Shown here one piece after another: positions 1 through 10,900 of a stretch of DNA of 64,000 nt. Origin of the DNA: Charina bottae (taxonomy: Eukaryota; Chordata; Lepidosauria; Squamata; Charinaidae); contig JALMGJ010000002.1 in assembly GCA_023362775.1 (NCBI GenBank), positions 63,255,914 to 63,319,913 on the forward strand. The letters are read 5' to 3'. The position numbers and the translations under genes were made by a program. Positions within the stretch are counted from its first letter, which is position 1. Every line of letters starts with the position of its first letter. The notes below the pieces were generated by a model. The model saw only the letters and a program-made list of their open reading frames with translations, searched no databases and was not told where the DNA came from.

Positions 1-278
1 TTGGGCTCATCTAACATCCTGGCCTAGCACCTGGGAGAAAAGCCAGTTCTTCATGGCTTTCCAGAAGGCCCAAAGGGTTGGGACCTCTGGATCTCAGGGG
101 GAGACTTCCATAAGGCAGGCACTGAAACAGAGAAGGCATGACATTATCCCACAAGATGACATTGTTTAATAGGGGGACCTGGAGCACACCCATCCTGTTG
201 GATCTGGTGGGACAGCCGTAGACCCTTGAATTACAGCTCCTATTTAAGCTCTCTGGTATGTGCACGTGTAGTACTTAT

Positions 279-331
279 CATGGATGGATGGATGGATGGA
301 TGGATGGATGGATGGATGGATGGATGGATGA
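279..331. repeat. (GGAT)n microsatellite
   Basis: About 13 uninterrupted GGAT units, running into a short degenerate GATA stretch. A simple repeat with no coding content. Confidence 0.97.
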
Positions 332-1356
332 TAGATAGGTAGTCTAGCACTTTTGAAGTTTAAATGGAGAGGCCTCTGGCCAGATTATGGTAGGTGATAT
401 CCTTTGGCATTCACCTTTCCCATCTATCATCTCTCACACATCCAAATCTGTTATTGTGGATTGGGAATTTACTAAATCTGAAAATGTTCCCATAGCATAA
501 GTGGAAGTCTGGATGGACCAAAAATATAACTGCAAAGATTTGTTGAATTAAAAATAAGACAAAAGGAAAAGCAAAGCAAAATACTAAATTTTATGATGTA
601 ATGTGTTTTTGGTTGTGGCATTTCAGACTTCCTTCTAAAGGAAACCTTTAGAAAGCAAAATTTAAAGAAAGCTCACCAAATATTTTTTGGCTGTTTTTCT
701 TTCTACCCTGATACTTAGCCAATTCATGTATACATGTATCCATCACCCTATTCCTTGTCAGGGTAAGCAGCATTATAGAGTACAAAAAAGAAGTAGGAAA
801 GAGTAAGCCCAACTCTTAAAAGAATGATTTAAGAAAAGGAAATATAGCTAAATTTAGTTTACATAAACACCATTCACCATAACTTTCATATCTTTCTATT
901 CCTTGTAAGCCATCCTTGCTTCTACCACATCTATTCTTTAAACTTTTCACCCTTTTCTTTTTAAGGATTATATCAAATAATTAGATATTGGCTTTGTTTC
1001 CCACAATTGGAATGCCATCTGCTTTGTTATCTCTATTGCATGTCTATAGTTCAAGACTGGGTGTTGAATTCCAGTTCATAGGAATACATTCTATTGCAAC
1101 ATGTTTCTCTTTAAAATACAGCATGGCTTCTAATTCTAAACTGATAACATCTCTGCATCATAAAAATAAAGGATCTGATTTCCTACAGCATATAATTTAA
1201 TAAAGGAAATCAATAGAGAATTGGAAGGAGGTGAGGATAAACAAGGCTGAAATAAAAGAAATCTTTGTAACATACAGTACATACCCATGATGCTATTTTA
1301 TTTCAGGGTAAGAATATTTTTTGCAAAGTGCAGAAAGGGAATAAGAAATACCATAA
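332..1356. other. AT-rich stretch with no recognised feature
   Basis: I see no coding pattern, terminal repeat or tRNA-like box here. The short open frames on either strand have no recognisable motif. Confidence 0.6.
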
Positions 1357-1692
1357 AAGGTAAAGGTAAAGGTTTCCCCCGCACATTTGTGCAGTTGTGT
1401 CTGACTCTAGGGGCCGGTGCTCATCTCCGTTTGTTAGCCGAAGAGCCAGCGTTGTCCGAAGACGCTTCCACAGTCATGTGGCCACATGACGCATGCGGAA
1501 CGCTGTTACCTCCCCACTGAAGTGGTACCTATTCATCTACTTGCATTTGCATGCTTTCGAATTGCTAGGTTGGCAAGAGCTGGGGTGAGTGCGGGAGCTC
1601 ACTCCGCACGCAGGGCTAGGGATTCGAACCTCCGAACTTGTGATCTTCCGACCGACTAGCCTGGCGTCTTACCCACTGAGCCACCACACCCC
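1357..1692 (-). mobile_element. tRNA-derived SINE, Sauria-SINE type, copy 1
   Basis: On the minus strand it starts with a tRNA-like head (GGTGTGGTGGCTCAGTGGG, A-box type) followed by a B-box-like GGTTCGAATCCC. It ends in an ACCTTT repeat, seen on the plus strand as AGGTAAAGGTAAAGGT. Just inside the tail the plus strand reads GTGTCTGACTC, matching the end of the Bov-B LINEs in this window, so Bov-B reverse transcriptase is the likely mobiliser. Two more copies lie at 50571-50896 and 62372-62710. I found no convincing target duplication for this copy. The family name is from memory; the tRNA head and Bov-B-like tail are visible. Confidence 0.85.
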
Positions 1693-1921
1693 ATACTATG
1701 GCATACTATGCCAAGTAAATTAAAGACTTGAGATAAGAAACTAAAAGGAAATACATCTAAATCTAATTTATGCCAATATGATTCACTATGCTTCTCTACA
1801 CCTGAAAAAATGGTTGATTCAACCATGTCCATGCACTGCTTCATACTGTACTTTTCCTTTTATTTTTTAAATTTCTCACATCTTTCTTTCCGGGGATTTG
1901 ATCAACTCCATCCAATAACAA

Positions 1922-3061
1922 AAAAGGAAGAGAGTTCCAGAAAAACATCTACTTCTGCTTCATTGACTACGCTAAAGCCTTTGATTGTGTGGATCACAAC
2001 AAACTGTGGCAAATTCTTAAAGAGATGGGAGTACCAGACCACCTTACCTGTCTCCTGAGAAACCTGTATGCGGGTCAAGAAGCAACAGTTAGAACCGGAC
2101 ATGGAACAACCGATTGGTTCAAAATTGGGAAAGGAGTACGACAAGGCTGTATATTATCACCCTGCAGAGTATATGTACTTATATGCAGAGTACATCATGA
2201 GAAATGCTGGGCTGGATGAATCACAAGCCGGAGTTAAGATTGCCAGGAGAAATATCAACAACCTCAGATATGCAGACGATACCACCCTAATGGCAGAAAG
2301 TGAAGAGGAACTAAAGAGCCTCTTGATGAGGGTGAAAGAGGAGAGTGCAAAAGCTGGCTTGAAACTCAACATTAAAAAAACCCAGATCATGGCATCTGGT
2401 CCCATCACTTCCTGGCAAATGGAAGGGGAAGAAATGGAAGCAGTGACAGATTTTATTTTCTTGGGCTCCAAGATCACTGCAGACGGTGACTGCAGCCATG
2501 AAATTAAAAGGTGCTTGCTCCTTGGGAGGAAAGCTATGGCAAACCTAGACAGCATATTAAAAAGCAGAGACATCACCTTGCCGACAAAGGTCCGTATAGT
2601 TAAAGCTATGGTTTTTCCAGTAGTAATGTATGGCTGTGAGAGTTGGACCATAAGAAAGGCTGAGCGCCGAAGAATTGATGCTTTCGAACTGTGGTGCTGG
2701 AGAAGACTCTTGAGAGTCCCTTGGACTGCAAGGAGGTCAAACCAGTCAATCCTAAAGGAAATCAACCCTGACTGCTCATTGGAAGGACAGATGCTGAAGC
2801 TGAAGCTCAAATTCTTTGGCCACCTAATGCGAAGAGAGGACTCACTGGAAAAGACCCTGATGCTGGGAAAGACTGAAGGCAAAAGGAGAAGGGGACGGCA
2901 GAGGATGAGATGGTTAGATAGCATCACCGATGTAACGAACATGAATTTGAGTAAACTCCGGGAGAAAGTGGAGGACAGGAAGGCCTGGCGTGCTATGGTC
3001 CATAAGGTCACGAAGAGTCAGCCACGACTAAACGACTGAACAACAACAACAACAACAACAA
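1922..3061 (+). mobile_element. Bov-B (RTE) LINE, 5'-truncated, copy A
   Basis: The 3' part of a Bov-B retrotransposon: most of the reverse transcriptase and the C-terminal region, ending CGACTAAACGACTGAACAAC plus an AAC-rich tail. It is flanked by a 12-bp direct repeat ATCCAATAACAA at 1910-1921 and 3062-3073, showing a target-primed insertion truncated inside the RT. The catalytic motif YADD is present (about 2268). The frame breaks near 2160-2170, where CTGCAGAGTATATGTA replaces the sequence that encodes LFNLYAEY in sister copies. It is therefore dead by truncation and frameshift. Confidence 0.95.
2068..3039 (+). pseudogene. Bov-B reverse transcriptase fragment (C-terminal part)
   Basis: Open for 323 codons in one frame; the first ~35 codons are out of the true Bov-B frame. 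From about 2200 it carries the RTE-type palm motif NLRYADDTTLMAE, then the FLGSKITADGDCSHEIKRC and MYGCESWTIRKAERR blocks, then the Bov-B C-terminus (RRGRQRMRWLDSITDV) ending RLND. The preceding RT portion (KAFDCVDHNKLW to GVRQGCILSP) is encoded upstream in another frame at 1989-2170. The endonuclease is missing. Non-functional copy. Confidence 0.93.
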
Positions 3062-4514
3062 ATCCAATAACAATTTTCTAGGTTTTCACCTTCCGCTTGA
3101 CCCATTCACTCTACCTTCATAAAGGTGTTTTCTTATTTCCGTATTAGTTGCATTCAATCAGTATCCATTCATTCTACCTCTTCCTGGCTTACCACACATG
3201 CTTAAATACCCCATTCCTATTGCATGCAATTCATTTTAAAATCTCTCCTACATTTCCAAGTCTCACTTCCATATAATCAACTGCACAAAACACACTCTTC
3301 TACCCAATTTTTTTTCTTCATTCAGCAAAGGTTCCTCTCAAGAGGCTGCATATTACCCACTACCTTTCTACCAGTATTTGCACGTTCTAAAATTTCTCTA
3401 TTTTCTCATCCTTAGTAAATACTCTACCTTTCTTTCGCTTCCGGGTGCTGGACTGAGTGGAGCGAAGAGCTGATAGCTCCGCGGTTTTCTGTCTGCGGCG
3501 AGAAAATCGCTGAAAAATCACCCTCGAAGAGAGGGTGGGCAGAAGATTTATCACAAGGGTCGTCGAACCTGCTGCTCTATCCTGACCCCTGTATACCCAC
3601 TACAGGGGAAGAGAGATTTAAGTGGTAACAGACGACTGGAACTAACATGAAAGCTCTGCAGAAACCGTGAAACTAAATAAGTTAAGTAGCTCCTCATCCA
3701 GCCTTTTAGTTGCACTTTTTTTTTTTTAATATTACTGGATTTATTAAGCACTAGGATTTATTTCTGGACTGTGATTTATAGATGCTGGTGTTTTATTTTT
3801 CTTTCTTGTCAGAGGAGTGTTTGAACGGTGGGTTTGGAAAGATAATTGACTCTGCCTGGAGTGAGCTGAGTGACTTTCTCTTTTGATTCTAAATATTTCT
3901 ACTCTTGGTTTGCTTTCATCCTTATTGCAATTATAAGTATTTTTTTTTTCCTTTGGGGACTAATTTGTCTGGATTTAAAGTTTTTATGGATAAATGAATT
4001 ACTGATTTGATATTCTTTCTTCTACCTGTTTGGGATTTTTATTATGAAAGAACTCTTTTTGCTTTTCTCCATAAGTGTTTGAATATTTTTTGAATTATAT
4101 AAGTCACTTTATAGAATTTTTATGAATGCCTTGGACTCCTTCTGTATATAAATTAGACGACTTATTCATGGTTGGACTGTGTGGATATAAGCTGCCGTGA
4201 GAAACCTTGGGATTGTTTATCTTTTTTGTTATTATTTTGACTACAATAAAACCTCTCTGTTCTTTTTTTATCTTTTATTTACTTGCTCTTACGCTTGGAC
4301 ATACAATTTTAATGGACTAGATTTTTTGCTATTCTGATAATTACATTTAAAGGACTATTTTTATTTTTAAAAGTTTTTTTATTCTCCTATTATTAAAGGG
4401 GGAGAAGAAGAGAGGTTCTTTGTCTTTGTCTTCCCCCTCTCCTCTCCTTTTTTTTTTTTTTTTTCCTTTTTTTCCTTCTTGCCTTTTCTCTCTTACAGGG
4501 AAACTATCTACATT

Positions 4515-4886
4515 ATGACAATCATGGCATTAACACCTGGAGCGTCGGTGGAGCCTCTTCAGTCAGAGATGAGAAAACTTCTGGAAGTGATGACATCATT
4601 TAATAAAGAAATGAGAGAGAAGGAGTGCATTTTGAGACGGAGACAAGTTCCAGAACAGTTGAATGAAGATGTAGGAGAAAGGACTGTTTCTATATTAGAT
4701 AAACCCTTGGAGATAAAAGAACAAGACCTAGATTTGGAAATAGATAAAATTTTTAGAGAACAGAAAGTGTTTAAAGAACAAAAGTTAAGGATAATTTTTA
4801 CTTTAAAAGTTAAAACATTTTTAGAGAAATATAAGACAGACATGAGGGAGGCACCAGGAGAACGTAAGAAGCATTTCATAGAATAG
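4515..4886 (+). CDS. Small coiled-coil ORF of LINE-like element (copy 1)
   Basis: A 123-codon open frame starting at ATG 4515 (a second ATG is at 4524). It is rich in Glu, Lys and Leu with heptad-like spacing over most of its length (stretches such as LQSEMRKLLEVMTSFNKEM and KIFREQKVFKEQKLR), predicting a long helix or coiled coil. I see no zinc knuckle, RRM core or enzymatic motif. Coiled coils occur in the N-terminal part of LINE ORF1 proteins, so an ORF1-derived remnant is the simplest reading, but sequence identity is not established. The frame ends just where an internal tandem duplication begins, so the original C-terminus may have been lost. Confidence 0.5.
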   Translation: MTIMALTPGASVEPLQSEMRKLLEVMTSFNKEMREKECILRRRQVPEQLNEDVGERTVSILDKPLEIKEQDLDLEIDKIFREQKVFKEQKLRIIFTLKVKTFLEKYKTDMREAPGERKKHFIE

Positions 4887-5445
4887 AATAGAAGTAAAGG
4901 ATAGAGATAAATGGCTGACCTATAAGGACTTTTTATTGTTAAAATTGATGGATTGGCAGAAAAGGATAAATTGACACGTTTATTAAAAGAAAATTCAATT
5001 ATTACTCTTTTAAAGATTAGAAACTATTAATGGACTATTTGGAAAATGTTGGAGGGGCAGAGCTTATAAGAGGATTTGAAGATTAAATTATATATAAATT
5101 GATATATTAGATAAGAAATGTTTTTTAATGTGATTTACAGATTTAGTATGTAAGATGCATTTTATAGAATAGAATAGAAGTAAGGAATAGAGATAAATGG
5201 TTGATTTATAAGGACTTTTTATTATTAGAATTGATGGATTGACAGAAAATGAGAGATTGATATGTTTATTAAAAGAAAATTTAAACTATTATTTTTTTAA
5301 GAGTAGAAACTAATAATGGACTATTTGGAAAATACTGGAGGGGCAAAGTCTATATGAGGATTTGAAGATTAAATCATATATAAACTGATATATTAGACAA
5401 GAAATGTTTTTTTAATGTCATGTATAGACCTAGCATGTATGACAA
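4872..5445 (+). repeat. Internal tandem duplication, two ~286-bp units
   Basis: Unit 1 (4872-5157) and unit 2 (5158 to about 5445) share the order CATTT(C/T)ATAGAATAGAATAG, TATAAGGACTTTTTATT, TTGATGGATTG, AATGGACTATTTGGAAAAT and GAGGATTTGAAGATTAAAT. They have diverged by scattered substitutions, so the duplication is old or was inherited from a subfamily source copy. Confidence 0.9.
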
Positions 5446-5646
5446 ATTTTGTAAAGTATTGTGACCAGAGATTAATCGGAAGCTGACTACTTTCTATGTT
5501 TCATCTTTTTTCTTTTTTTTCTTTGCTTTACTACACCTTTTTTTCTTCTTTCTTTGATTTGTATTTCTGTTTCTCTTTCCGTTTCCAACTTTTAACTATG
5601 TATATTCAAAACCCAATAAAATATTTAAAAAAGTAAATACTCTACC

Positions 5647-5829
5647 AAGAAAAAGAAATTTGTCTGCTTGCTGTATTTTTTTTAAATGTTATTTATATAT
5701 AAGTTGTAATGATTCATTCTCAGCCCTTTGAGGTGGGCCAAGTTAGGAAACATTCCACAAATTTAACTAGGACTCTACTTTGTTGATATAGGCTATAATA
5801 ACAGGATCTTGTTATGTGTTTTTCCCCTT
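5647..5829. other. Short unassigned spacer
   Basis: AT-rich DNA between the LINE-like element and a fossil RT fragment; no feature recognised. Confidence 0.5.
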
Positions 5830-6132
5830 CCTTCTCTCCCTTTCCTCTTCTACCCCAGTGAAACCAGGATAGAGTGGAGCCAGTCTGTGCTGCTTCACAG
5901 CTACTTTGGTCTTTGATAAGGATTTTAGATCCATCTTCCTTACTGAATCATATACTGTATCAAGGTACACAAATTTATCCCCTTGCTTCAGGTTTTTTTT
6001 TTTGCCATGTATGTATAACCTGCTCTTATTTGCTACATATTCTCTTTCAAACATAACTACCCTGGTCTTTGCTATATTAATTTGAACTTCCCTACTTGTT
6101 GCATGATATACTCTAACACCCATTGCAATCAT
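5830..6132 (-). pseudogene. Fossil LINE reverse transcriptase fragment
   Basis: A 106-codon minus-strand frame contains INIAKTRVVMFERE, KKNLKQGDKFVYLDTVYD and a following RKMD block. This order (VN..KTKVM.FERE, then a K.FKYLG-like block, then a DGKM-like block) is typical of the segment just after the YADD palm motif in many non-LTR reverse transcriptases. The diagnostic YADD itself is not in the fragment. The clade cannot be assigned from this short piece; it is not Bov-B, whose equivalent segment reads differently in this window. Confidence 0.45.
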
Positions 6133-7435
6133 TCAGTTTCTCAGCCAACAATATTTATTTTATTTTTTCAACAAATCTAAGCTGTCCCACTCCTGATAGA
6201 CTCTTAGGGCAACGATAGAACAAAAACAACCACAAATATTAGAATACAATTCCTATGAGAAACCATCTTGGCACCTCTAATCAGCTTGGGTCAAAGGCAT
6301 GAGGAAAGAAAACCATTCTAACCTGCTTACGAAAAGCCAGAAAGGTGGGAGCTGTGTGTACCTCCAAAGGCAGAGGGGGGATAATATGAAGAAGCTCTAG
6401 CTATCTTTGCAAATCTGCCCGTTTTCCCTTCCCTCCCTCTAATACTGCAGGGAGTTGGTGGGAGCCAGTCTGTTTCAAATAATTTCCCACCCTCCTGGGC
6501 TTAACGTGTGCTTCTTCTGCACCTGTCTTTTGCCCTAATGGCTTCTGGATGCCTTCTCCAAGGTCATTTCCATGGCTCCTCATACTACCATACAGAAAGC
6601 CCTGAATAATGGGGGGGGGGGGTGGCATACTGTGAACAGACCATTCTGATTTGTAGAAATGGCTGACTTTGTCAAATAGGGAGTGTCTCCTCACAACCAT
6701 TTTAACATGTTTTCCTCTTATTCTTGAGTTGAGAGCAAAGTACGTTGATATAAAAAATGCTGTTCCCACAGTCTAGTTTAATTTCTCCTCAGCAACGATA
6801 CTGGTCAGTGTTGCTGCATTCACAAGGTAATACAAGGTAGTTTCAGGGCATGTAATTGGTGAACTGCTGGCCACCCTTTCTCCTCCCACCCAGGGGCACC
6901 TAATGGCAAAAAAACAAATCATCTATTGCTCTCCTGAAAGTGTGGCCAGATGGGGTTGGGTGTCAGAGCCATAATTTTTTCATTATTTATGTATTTTGTC
7001 TTTGTACTATTTGCTGCATGCTTGTGGTGAGAAAGTAGACTGACTACCTGGCAAGTGGACCACTATTGTTCTTGCAGGGGTGGAAATTATAGGAATATTG
7101 ACTTCTCAATCTTCTGGAAGATTGATATTTCCATAGTGAGGTGAATACAAGAGCATCCCTTTCCCACCTCCTTGTACCTCTCCAAGCAACCAGATGACTC
7201 AAACAAATAAACAGAGCCACACACTACACTCAGAGCACTGGCCATAAGGGGAGATTAATCAGGTGGTCCGACAATTACATGTGTATCAGGGGGTGATGGG
7301 AGATAGAGTGAGCCAGGTAGTGCAACCTAAAGCTGTGGGGAGGGGAGTGTTCTAACACAGAGAAGGGATTGAAGGAGAAGCACCCAAGATTCATGTTCTT
7401 TAAAGCAGAATGAAAATTATGTGAAGGAATTGAAG
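6133..7435. other. Unassigned stretch
   Basis: Unique-looking sequence with a 10-base G run near 6610. No coding, repeat-end or RNA-gene signature recognised. Confidence 0.5.
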
Positions 7436-7975
7436 ATCATTCAGTGGCCTGTTAGAACCAGTGAATGGAGCACAGCTTAACGTTGTGTAAACTTGTGGGC
7501 TGAAAAAGGAATATTGTTTAAAAACACAGCCTGTGAGCACGTTAGAGAGATTCAGGTTCTTATTCTTACACTTTTAGCCCACCCAAGCATAAAGAAACAC
7601 ATGCTTAGACATTGCAGGTACAAAAAGTAAGTACAAAAGGGTTCTTACATTTATTTTGTCCAGGTACAGCCATTTCAGTAGAAAATTGGTTTCAGTTCTT
7701 CTTTTTGTTCCCTAAACTGCATACCTCTGGCCCTGTTTGCTGCCAGAGGCTGCATGGAGAAAGGGGGGGGGGGAAATCTCCTAGGCTCATCCATGTGGCC
7801 TAGATTGAGGGAGAGCAGCTTGCATGTTGCTTCTCTGTCAGTGGAAGGAGCAGAGAGAGAGAAGAGGAAGTGGGAGGGGCAACAAGCAGCTTCCTCTAGC
7901 ACAGAGTTTGCCTCCTAGAGCAATCACCCATATGCTAATGAGGCATGCTTGATTTGCCGGATTCCAATAGCTGGT
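7436..7975. repeat. Dispersed repeat of unknown class (partner at 31225-31770)
   Basis: Collinear with 31225-31770 on the same strand. Shared blocks include GTTAGAAC, GGAATATTGTTTAA/AGAATATTGTTTAAC, CATAAAGAAACACA, AAGTAAGTACAAAAG, CTTACATTTATT, AATCTCCTAG, a GA-rich tract, AACAGCTTCCTC-like sequence and GCATGCT(T/G)GATTTGCCGG. I see no ORF, A tail or clear termini, so it could be a solo LTR, a non-autonomous element or an old duplication. Confidence 0.7.
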
Positions 7976-10900
7976 AGGATTGCTTAAATGGCAGACAATC
8001 CACCCTTGTCCTAGACCAGAGGATGGCCAGCATGCAGGGAATTGCAGCTCCCTATCTGGATTTTATGTCCTCTTACTCTTACAAGCAGAAATATCAAGGA
8101 TTTCTCCCAACCGTGAATCTTGTTGTAATTCAGTACACTAGGTGAAGGTTATTGTATTGCTTGACAGTGCAAACTGTGTTTCTCAATGGAATCTAGTACT
8201 TGCATGTGATGGGGGGGAGGGCTGTCATGCAAATTTTCTGGAGCCTTTTAAAGGGCAAATACTTTTGTTTACCAATTTATTTATTATTATTTATATTTAT
8301 ATCACTGCCCATCTCCCCCAAAGGGAGGACAAGACAAGTCTCCTGGAAGACTTATACTTGGTATTTCATGAAGTCAATATTCCTATGCCACCCTCTCCAA
8401 CCCCCTTCCCCCAAAAGAAAATAAATAGATTGTGCAAGTGAGATGTTGGGTCTCTCTCACAGCCACAGCCTAAATGACTGTGGAGGTGAAGAGTCTAGTG
8501 AAGGATAGGATGGGTCATCCCACAGCAGACCCACTAGGTCAAAAGAAGTTAAGCAAATCATTGACTCCAATTGCATCATCCATGGCTCATTCTTCAAGCA
8601 TCTTAGATTGTTCACTTGAAAAGTATTTCGTTGGGATAAGAGGGAAAACACCACTTTCACACTTAAGGAACACCTAAAGCCAACTTAAGGCTACTTCAGC
8701 AGCAGGCAAGCAAGTGATGCTGGAAGAACATATTCTGTAACAACAGTCAGTAAGGCATCTTTGAGCTGCAGCAAACAGGATGTGAAGATAAGTTGCTTAG
8801 TTTTGCACATTTCAAAAAATTCCCAAAAACATTTTTTCCCTGATGCATGTTTTTGGGTGCACTGCTCCTAATATAGAGAGCAATTTCCCTAACATGCTAA
8901 AGTTTTATGCACACATTTTCCCAACACTGCCCACTTTTTACTAATACGCACATTTTTGTAAGCCTTTTTTGAAGACGCAACTGTATCACCACATTTGAAA
9001 AAAAGTTAGATTTCAGCACACATGTTAATTCTGTTCTACTTTAAGTTTGGGAAGTGCAAAGATGATACATTTGTAAAGCACATACATAAAAATTGGATTC
9101 AAGAGATTTCACATCCCTTTTCACTAAAAGGGGGTAAGTTCTAGGATTTTTCTAGTATTAAGTGCAATGATAATTTAAGAACACTCTCTGGCTAGCTTTC
9201 TAATTTAACATAAAAGGTGTGAATTAAATCCCAATCTATATTATGATAATCTTTACATATATATTTATCCACCTCATAGCCTTAACTGTACAAATAAGAA
9301 GTTGCTTCAAATGTGTAAAATAAATAATGAAATTATCTTTATAAATATCATGCAAGGCATTCTTTGTAAAATGAACAAGTTACTGGCATAGCAGCATTGA
9401 TCCCTTTATGAGATGATTGTGTGTAACTATGGCTTTCTTTTCTGCCTGCCTTTATTTTTTTTGGCAGTAGAAATACGTCCAAGAAAATGCATCTTCATAT
9501 CTCTGAGGTATATTTAGGCCACTGCAAGAAGTCAAGAAGACAGGATAATTTCCCATTACTGGAACCTTTGACAAGATTAGATAAACATCTGTTAGAGATA
9601 TGGTGAAGACTTAATGAATTGTGGCTCATTGCTTGAGGGAGTTAGAAAAGAAGGCTGTATCACGCAGACTTACCTGGGAGTCACTTCCATTGGGTTCAAC
9701 AGGGCTTCATTCTGAATAAATTTTCATAACATTATACTGTTGGGCTCACTTCCATCCACAGCAACTTTAAGTGGTTGTGAAATATATAACTTGGTGTGCA
9801 GTTTAGAACATTCCAAATGCAGATTTCATTCACTATACTATAGGTTAAAAAATCTTGTTTGGAATTAATTACATCAATTTTCTCTTTAAAAATGGGGTGG
9901 AGAAGTGGAATCTGTTCTTACCTCAAGGTGATATTCCTTCTGGATTATAAGTGATTCAGAGAGACATCTGTTGGCAGTGGCTATTGGCCAACTCTCAATT
10001 TAATTGCAAAAGCATTTGGGCTCACCATATCTATGACAATCCCAATTAGTGCATATTACATGACCACTTTAATGTTACTGCTGCTAAGAAGCAGAATTTC
10101 AGCCAGATGCACTTATTTCAGCCAGATCCTTATTAGCTGAAAGAGAGTGAGGGGGAAAAAAAGCAGGCCATGATGGATGACTTGTTTTCCACCTCCAAAG
10201 AGTTGTACTTGTAAGCATCAAAACATAAACACATTTAGAAGTTGGGGGAAATAGTTAGCTAATAGAATTTATATAGCTATTTTGATGACAAGAATGCTGA
10301 ACCTCAAGGACTATCAGGTACTGATTCTCAATATTTTATACTGTTGCAAGGAGGCCTCTGCAGATGTCTTTCATGGGAAAAAACATGCAATAAACCATGT
10401 GTTTGCCCTTTACGCTCACACCTGTTTCATTATGCCAGCATGTTCCAAGCAATCTCATTATAATTTACCCAGTTGCCTCATCCTCTAATAATGCTTTGAG
10501 AGATTCCTACAAATCCGAAGTATACAATTTATGATACAGAGGAATTTATCTAGAGGTTTGCTGGAGGAAAAATGTAAGAGTCAGTGTGGTTGATTTATTT
10601 CTCAGAACCATGATTTCCCTTCTTTTGCACGTTGATAAGCTCAGTGGCATGCTGAAATAGAAGTTAAAGGGCACAACTGTTCAAAATACATATAGATTTC
10701 ACTGGTTCCAGTGGGGAAAAGATAGGCAAATATATAATGGAGATTCATCATCTTTCCCACTGTAATCATGAATCATAGATGAATTTTATTTTCAATGGAT
10801 TCTGCCCCACATGTATTGAATATAAGGGTATAAATGTGTGAAAGAGTTGGGAAGGAAGCATAGGAGGAAGAAGACAGTTTAGGGAGAAGAAACTGCATGG

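Larger units (their letters stand above)
3429..5631 (+). mobile_element. Small-ORF LINE-like element, copy 1 (variant subfamily)
   Basis: Flanked by a perfect 15-bp duplication AGTAAATACTCTACC (3414-3428 and 5632-5646). The element starts with a GC-rich leader (CTTCCGGGTGCTGG), has a T-rich middle, one short ORF at 4515-4886 and ends TATATTCAAAACCCAATAAA plus A-rich DNA. The last ~60 bp resemble the 3' ends of three other elements in the window (17962-20222, 41592-43690, 52645-56494), but the leader and ORF differ, so I treat it as a separate subfamily. No reverse transcriptase is present. The duplication plus A tail indicates target-primed retrotransposition by an enzyme supplied in trans. 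Confidence 0.85.

Noticed and set aside
1620..1692. tRNA-like sequences in the three SINE heads as tRNA genes
   Set aside because: They have A- and B-box-like words but are joined to a SINE body and a Bov-B-like tail, with no complete cloverleaf; they are SINE promoters.
1810..2058. Plus-strand 82-codon frame overlapping the start of Bov-B copy A
   Set aside because: It mixes flank with an out-of-frame reading of the RT; the correct RT frame is 1989-2170.
2157..3011. Long antisense open frames over Bov-B copies (for example 2157-3011 minus and 21909-22643 minus)
   Set aside because: They are complements of the Bov-B coding frame and recur wherever Bov-B does; the sense frame carries all RT motifs.
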